From CAYNLG01 sp964397995 (GTDB lineage: Bacteria > Planctomycetota > Phycisphaerae > FEN-1346), in contig CAYNLG010000106.1 in the NCBI GenBank assembly GCA_964397995.1, positions 1 to 10,088 of the forward strand: DNA of 10,088 bases, in the 5' to 3' direction. The notes below the pieces were generated by a model. The model saw only the letters and a list, made by a program, of their open reading frames with translations. It was not told the DNA's origin and did no database searches. Shown here in pieces: positions 7,286 to 10,088 of the stretch (position 1 is its first letter; the number at the start of each line of letters is the position of its first letter). Made by a program: the position numbers and the translations under genes.

Positions 7286-7304
7286 CCGGGCCCTTCAGGC
7301 CCGG
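7286..7304 (+). terminator. Hairpin after the PEP-CTERM gene
   Basis: A perfect seven-base stem, ccgggcc (7286-7292) with ggcccgg (7298-7304), loop cttca, 37 bases after the stop codon. There is no T-tract, so it is either a weak terminator, an mRNA 3'-end stabiliser or one more of the hairpin repeats to its right. Confidence 0.4.
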
Positions 7305-7344
7305 CACAGTGAAGGGGCGACGGTTAGAAGAAAACGTCAGACGA

Positions 7345-7684
7345 CAGCCATGGCGGCGTCAAGGCCGCCGCAGTCCATAGAAGACGGCAACGGCGAAACG
7401 GCAAAGCATAACTCACGGGCAGGATGCCCGTGCTACGGGAGACGGCCACGGCAAGACGGCGAGCCGGAAGACGGCAGCGACTCCGTCGCCCAGGCAGGGC
7501 GGCGATTCGGATCGCCGCACTCCAGGACCCGGCGGCGCCGGGTAAGAAAGAGGCAAAAACGGCAAGACGGCCAGGCAACAGCAGCCATAGCGGCGTCACA
7601 AGGCCGCCGCAGTCCATAGAGAACAGCAGAACGGCAACGGCAAAGACGACAACACAGCGAAAACTCACGGGCAGGATGCCCGTG
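7345..7684 (+). repeat. REP-like hairpin array
   Basis: Six compact hairpins of four kinds. H1: ggcggc/gccgcc at 7352-7369. H2: cacgggca-gga-tgcccgtg at 7414-7432. H3: gcggcgat-tcgg-atcgccgc at 7499-7518. H4: acccggc-ggc-gccgggt at 7527-7543. H1': gcggc/gccgc at 7590-7607. H2': identical to H2 at 7666-7684. The H1 and H2 segments are copied with periods of 237 and 252 bp, including the shared words gccgccgcagtccatag and actcacgggcaggatgcccgtg (the latter in two parts). Short acggc words fill the space between hairpins. This is typical of extragenic palindromic repeats of the kind mobilised by RAYT (Y1 transposase) enzymes; no such gene is in the window. Confidence 0.8.
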
Positions 7685-7761
7685 CGACGTAGGACGGCGA
7701 ACGACACGCGCGGCCCGTTTTCGGTTGGCCTCGGCGCGGTCGGGCATGTACATTTGGGGGC

Positions 7762-8766
7762 ATGGTGGCGCGAGCCCGAACCCGGTGGCCGGCCCACGAC
7801 GACGCGGACCTTTTCGCGTGCCAGGATGCGAGCTATAACGTGACGGCCCTGGTGCGCGGCCACGCGGATGACGCGATGGTCGGCCAGGTGGCCGAGCGCT
7901 ACGTCTACGAGCCCTACGGGGCGGTGACCGTCTATAACGGCGGCGGCGACATGTACTTTCAGGAACGGACCGATGGGTCCCTCGACTCGGACAACACGAG
8001 CGACTGGGCGAACACGGTCCTCACCTGCGGGTACCGCTTCGACCCGGAGACGGGCCTGTATCACGTGCGGCACCGGGTGCTGCATCCGACGCTCGGGCGG
8101 TGGATGAGCCGGGATCCGATCGGGTATGGGGATGGGATGAGCCTGTATGAGTACTGCGCCGGCGGACCCACGAGCACATCAGATTCAGCTGGCCTTTCCG
8201 TGATCACCGACGAGGTCGCTGTGTCTGGTGGACAGGCTGTCGAGCCGTTCGGCATCGGGGGCACCCCCACGGACTTGGACTTACCGAGGCCCAAGTATTG
8301 CAGTGTATTTTACGTTCGCGTGTCGATGTACGCGAGCCCCCCAATGGGCCACAGTTGGGTTGAGACTCCCAGAGGCAACTACGGCTGGGGCGGCGGTTAC
8401 GACACCAACATGACGAGTTGGGGCGGCAACGAGCCGGACGTCCGAGAGGCCGCTTGGCTGATGGAGTGGGGCATCATGGAATTCGGCCCGGCGAAGGGGT
8501 CTGAGTGCTGCGAAGTCTCGTGTGATGAAGCTGTCGCCTGTTTGCCCAGCGCGGCAGCGGACTTCGTGGCAAGAGACCCCACGTGGCGGCCACCAGACCC
8601 CGCGAAGGACGGATACCTGAACACTATTGTAGGCTGGTTGAGCAACCCCGACGAACCCCCTGGGGGCAGGACCTGCATTACCTTTGCGGACTATATTTTG
8701 GAGAAGTGTTGTTTCTCGCGACATAAGCCGCCGACCTTGCCGACCGTGGGGTGGCATGCGCCATGA
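7762..8766 (+). CDS. RHS-repeat core fragment with C-terminal toxin-like domain
   Basis: A protein of up to 334 residues. Residues about 17-145 are the end of an RHS core: DASYNVTALV, ERYVYEPYGAVTVY, then YRFDPETGLYHVR, HPTLGRWMSRDPIGYGDGM and LYEY. The core closes with DSAGL (141-145), where DPxGL is usual. Intact RHS proteins form a shell around a toxic C-terminus and run to well over a thousand residues; the shell is absent here. The frame meets a stop at 7690 inside the hairpin array and ATG 7762 lacks a well-placed ribosome site, so the gene is probably a 5'-truncated or displaced tip, not necessarily expressed. Residues 146-334 carry GHSWVETP (H197), a Cys-rich stretch (SECCEVSC) and RTCITFADYIL (C305). 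That order, His first and Cys later, suggests a circularly permuted NlpC/P60- or LRAT-like papain fold, possibly a cell-wall amidase or peptidase. The RHS call is firm; the enzyme call is motif-level inference. Confidence 0.8.
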   Translation: MVARARTRWPAHDDADLFACQDASYNVTALVRGHADDAMVGQVAERYVYEPYGAVTVYNGGGDMYFQERTDGSLDSDNTSDWANTVLTCGYRFDPETGLYHVRHRVLHPTLGRWMSRDPIGYGDGMSLYEYCAGGPTSTSDSAGLSVITDEVAVSGGQAVEPFGIGGTPTDLDLPRPKYCSVFYVRVSMYASPPMGHSWVETPRGNYGWGGGYDTNMTSWGGNEPDVREAAWLMEWGIMEFGPAKGSECCEVSCDEAVACLPSAAADFVARDPTWRPPDPAKDGYLNTIVGWLSNPDEPPGGRTCITFADYILEKCCFSRHKPPTLPTVGWHAP

Positions 8767-9434
8767 ACAATGTGCGACAGAATGCTGAGAGCCGGCCCGT
8801 GGCCTGTGCGTGGCTGCGCTGCCGGCTCCACGTAGCTGTCGTTGCTGCGGCCTGCGGATTCCTGGTCCTCCCCTCGCTGTATGCCCTCGGTCTGCTGGTG
8901 CGTCCGGCGCTGATGCTCCGGCGCCGCGGCTCTTGGCGCGGCTGGGGGCTCCTGTTGGCCGTTGCGGGTCTTGCGTTCGTGACACCGCTGCCGATGATCG
9001 GATTCGGCGTTCAGGGGGTTCGGGCGCGGTGTCGGCATACGCAACTGCGGTGGGCTGCCGGCGGGCTTTCGAAGCACCTGCATATCTTTTTCAAAAGGGA
9101 GGGGCGAGTGCCTCGGGCGCTAACCGAACTCCGCCAGTGGGCGGCGCCGCACGCGTACGACATTCGGTCCGGCAAGGAATGGACCGAACCGCGCTACAGG
9201 ACCTTGAGTAGCGTGCCCGAGGGTGTGCCGGTCGTCATTGCCGTCGTGGGCGATAGCGAGGCCCTCGATGACGATGCGCTCGTGGCCTATATCGTCCTGG
9301 GGGACTTCCCCACGGCGCACTTTGTGGCCAAGAAGGACCTGTGGCCCGTGTTGCGCGCGGACAATGCCATCCGGCGGCTCCTCGGTGAAAAGGCGTTGTG
9401 GGACGATGCCGACTGGCCCGCGTACGTGAAGTAG
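8763..9434 (+). CDS. Two-helix membrane protein, putative immunity partner of the RHS tip
   Basis: A protein of 223 residues that I do not recognise as a named family. Its ATG (8763) overlaps the RHS stop codon as ATGA, the classic sign of translational coupling; GTG 8751, four codons earlier in frame, is an alternative start. Two hydrophobic helices are visible, about residues 23-46 (LHVAVVAAACGFLVLPSLYA and on) and 61-83 (WGLLLAVAGLAFVTPL), followed by a soluble domain of about 140 residues with FFKREGRVPRALTELRQW and a C-terminal DDADWPAYVK. A cognate immunity protein directly downstream is the rule for RHS toxins. A membrane-attached one would suit a toxin that acts on the cell wall or membrane. 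The role is inferred from position and topology only. Confidence 0.75.
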   Translation: MNNVRQNAESRPVACAWLRCRLHVAVVAAACGFLVLPSLYALGLLVRPALMLRRRGSWRGWGLLLAVAGLAFVTPLPMIGFGVQGVRARCRHTQLRWAAGGLSKHLHIFFKREGRVPRALTELRQWAAPHAYDIRSGKEWTEPRYRTLSSVPEGVPVVIAVVGDSEALDDDALVAYIVLGDFPTAHFVAKKDLWPVLRADNAIRRLLGEKALWDDADWPAYVK

Positions 9435-9468
9435 CATTGGGTCGACTGAGTGGAACCCCGGAGGGTAA

Positions 9469-9732
9469 AGCTTCCGCGATCATGCATCGCCCGATCGAAG
9501 CGCCGCCGCTCATGGCGGAGCTGTAGATACGTACATTGGGCATGAACTGGCCGAAGACTCCTTCCATGAGGTGACCGTGGACTTTGAGGTAGCCGTGACG
9601 GCGTGCAGGACGGCCTCACAGGGCGTGGCATTCCAAGTGCACGGAGAAGAAACGAACCAAGGCGAGTACTTTTGGCAATCGGCTTGGTCGTCTGAAGAAG
9701 ATGCCAGTCCGGTCGCCATTGTGTGGGAATAG
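9469..9732 (+). pseudogene. Open frame without a usable start, possible gene remnant
   Basis: After a stop at 9466 this frame is open to TAG at 9730-9732. It has protein-like content from about 9520: DTYIGHELAEDSF, then FEVAVTACRTAS, GVAFQVHGEE, GEYFWQSAWSS and ASPVAIVWE. There is no ATG in frame. GTG 9571 would give 53 residues, but no ribosome site stands out. ATGs at 9482 and 9542 are in another frame and stop quickly. It lies 34 bases after the putative immunity gene and five bases before the next gene. It could be the 3' end of a displaced toxin or immunity gene, or a real small gene damaged by a frameshift. I recognise no family. Confidence 0.4.
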
Positions 9733-9737
9733 ACGCC

Positions 9738-10088
9738 ATGAGTCGTCCCCAAGCTCTGAAAGCGGCGCTTCGCATCGTGGGCTTCGCGCTGGCCGGATAC
9801 GTCAAACTTCGCCTGAAGGTCCCCGAGGCGTTCGGATCAGCTTTTCTTCTCGGTCTCATGGCCGTGGTCCCGCTGGCTATTGCTGTGGGGGGCAAGCTGC
9901 TAAAAGCCCGGTATTTTCGCGTAGACCTGATTCTGGCAGGAAGCCTGCTCGTGGGCGCCGTTCTTGCGTTTGCGGTTGCCGTATACTGTCCCGTCCGGAC
10001 CGCAACTTGGGTAGCGGGTCTCATAGGCTCGGTTGGAGCTTTCGTGCTGGCCATGGTCCTCTTCCGGTCTGGCCTGCAGTGCGAAGGC
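9738..10088 (+). CDS. Multi-pass membrane protein, partial (open at right edge)
   Basis: ATG 9738 opens a frame that has no stop to the end of the window (117 codons, incomplete). The protein is strongly hydrophobic, with likely membrane helices near residues 31-50 (AFGSAFLLGLMAVVPLAIAV), 62-84 (VDLILAGSLLVGAVLAFAVA and on) and 89-109 (TWVAGLIGSVGAFVLAMVLF), and perhaps a first one near 9-21. It starts five bases after the preceding frame ends, which suggests co-transcription. A weak GGGA (9725-9728) lies upstream. No family is recognised. By position it could be an immunity protein of a second RHS-type module, but nothing in the sequence itself shows that. Confidence 0.65.
   Translation, partial: MSRPQALKAALRIVGFALAGYVKLRLKVPEAFGSAFLLGLMAVVPLAIAVGGKLLKARYFRVDLILAGSLLVGAVLAFAVAVYCPVRTATWVAGLIGSVGAFVLAMVLFRSGLQCEG

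Noticed and set aside
7345..7690. CRISPR array
   Set aside because: The repeats are hairpins of different kinds at irregular spacing, without constant repeat/spacer lengths or cas genes.
7324..8085. Minus-strand frame with the peptide RTGILPVS twice
   Set aside because: This is the translation of the H2 hairpin repeat and of the strand opposite the RHS core.
9287..10054. 255-codon minus-strand frame at the right edge
   Set aside because: It is antisense to the membrane protein gene starting at ATG 9738 and to the end of the immunity candidate; no motif or start signal.

Overview
The window is a high-GC stretch of a draft bacterial assembly (one run of 100 Ns). The best fit is a Planctomycetota-type genome. 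The reasons are a very large secreted beta-strand-repeat protein with a LamG remnant, a PEP-CTERM protein, an RHS tip of the style common in that phylum, long repeat-rich intergenic DNA, and hairpin repeats of the cacgggca/tgcccgtg kind. The phylum call is inference from gene style, not from a marker gene.

Layout, left to right. Positions 1-2646 on the minus strand hold the N-terminal part (848 codons plus an assembly gap) of a giant secreted protein: signal peptide, autotransporter-type beta-strand repeats, the end of a LamG domain, then a regular ladder of 18-22-residue beta-solenoid rungs that runs off the left edge. Its upstream DNA (about 2770-3480) is non-coding and carries a 148-bp direct repeat, two near-identical copies plus a diverged third. 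On the plus strand follow a superoxide reductase (desulfoferrodoxin family, 3590-4000) with a visible sigma70-type promoter and two upstream boxes 20 bp apart, then a tRNA-Leu(CAA) with encoded CCA and an excellent promoter, then a GT9-family glycosyltransferase (4279-5535) starting at GTG.

Positions 5536-6514 are non-coding but structured: octamer repeats at the stop codon, helically phased T-tracts, a purine-rich strand, and a TTGACA-N17-TAGAGT promoter followed by a strong terminator-like hairpin that lies in the leader of the next gene. That gene (6515-7249) encodes a signal-peptide/PEP-CTERM protein, presumably sorted by an exosortase encoded elsewhere.

Positions 7345-7690 form an array of REP-like hairpins. 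It abuts a 5'-truncated RHS gene (7762-8766) whose core ends at a DxxGL motif and is followed by a Cys-rich C-terminal domain with a His...Cys arrangement suggesting a permuted NlpC/P60-like (papain-fold) toxin. A two-helix membrane protein overlaps it by ATGA and is the likely immunity protein. Beyond it lie an ORF remnant without a start codon and a multi-pass membrane protein open at the right edge, possibly a second displaced toxin/immunity-type module. The RHS block is the most interesting accessory system in the window.
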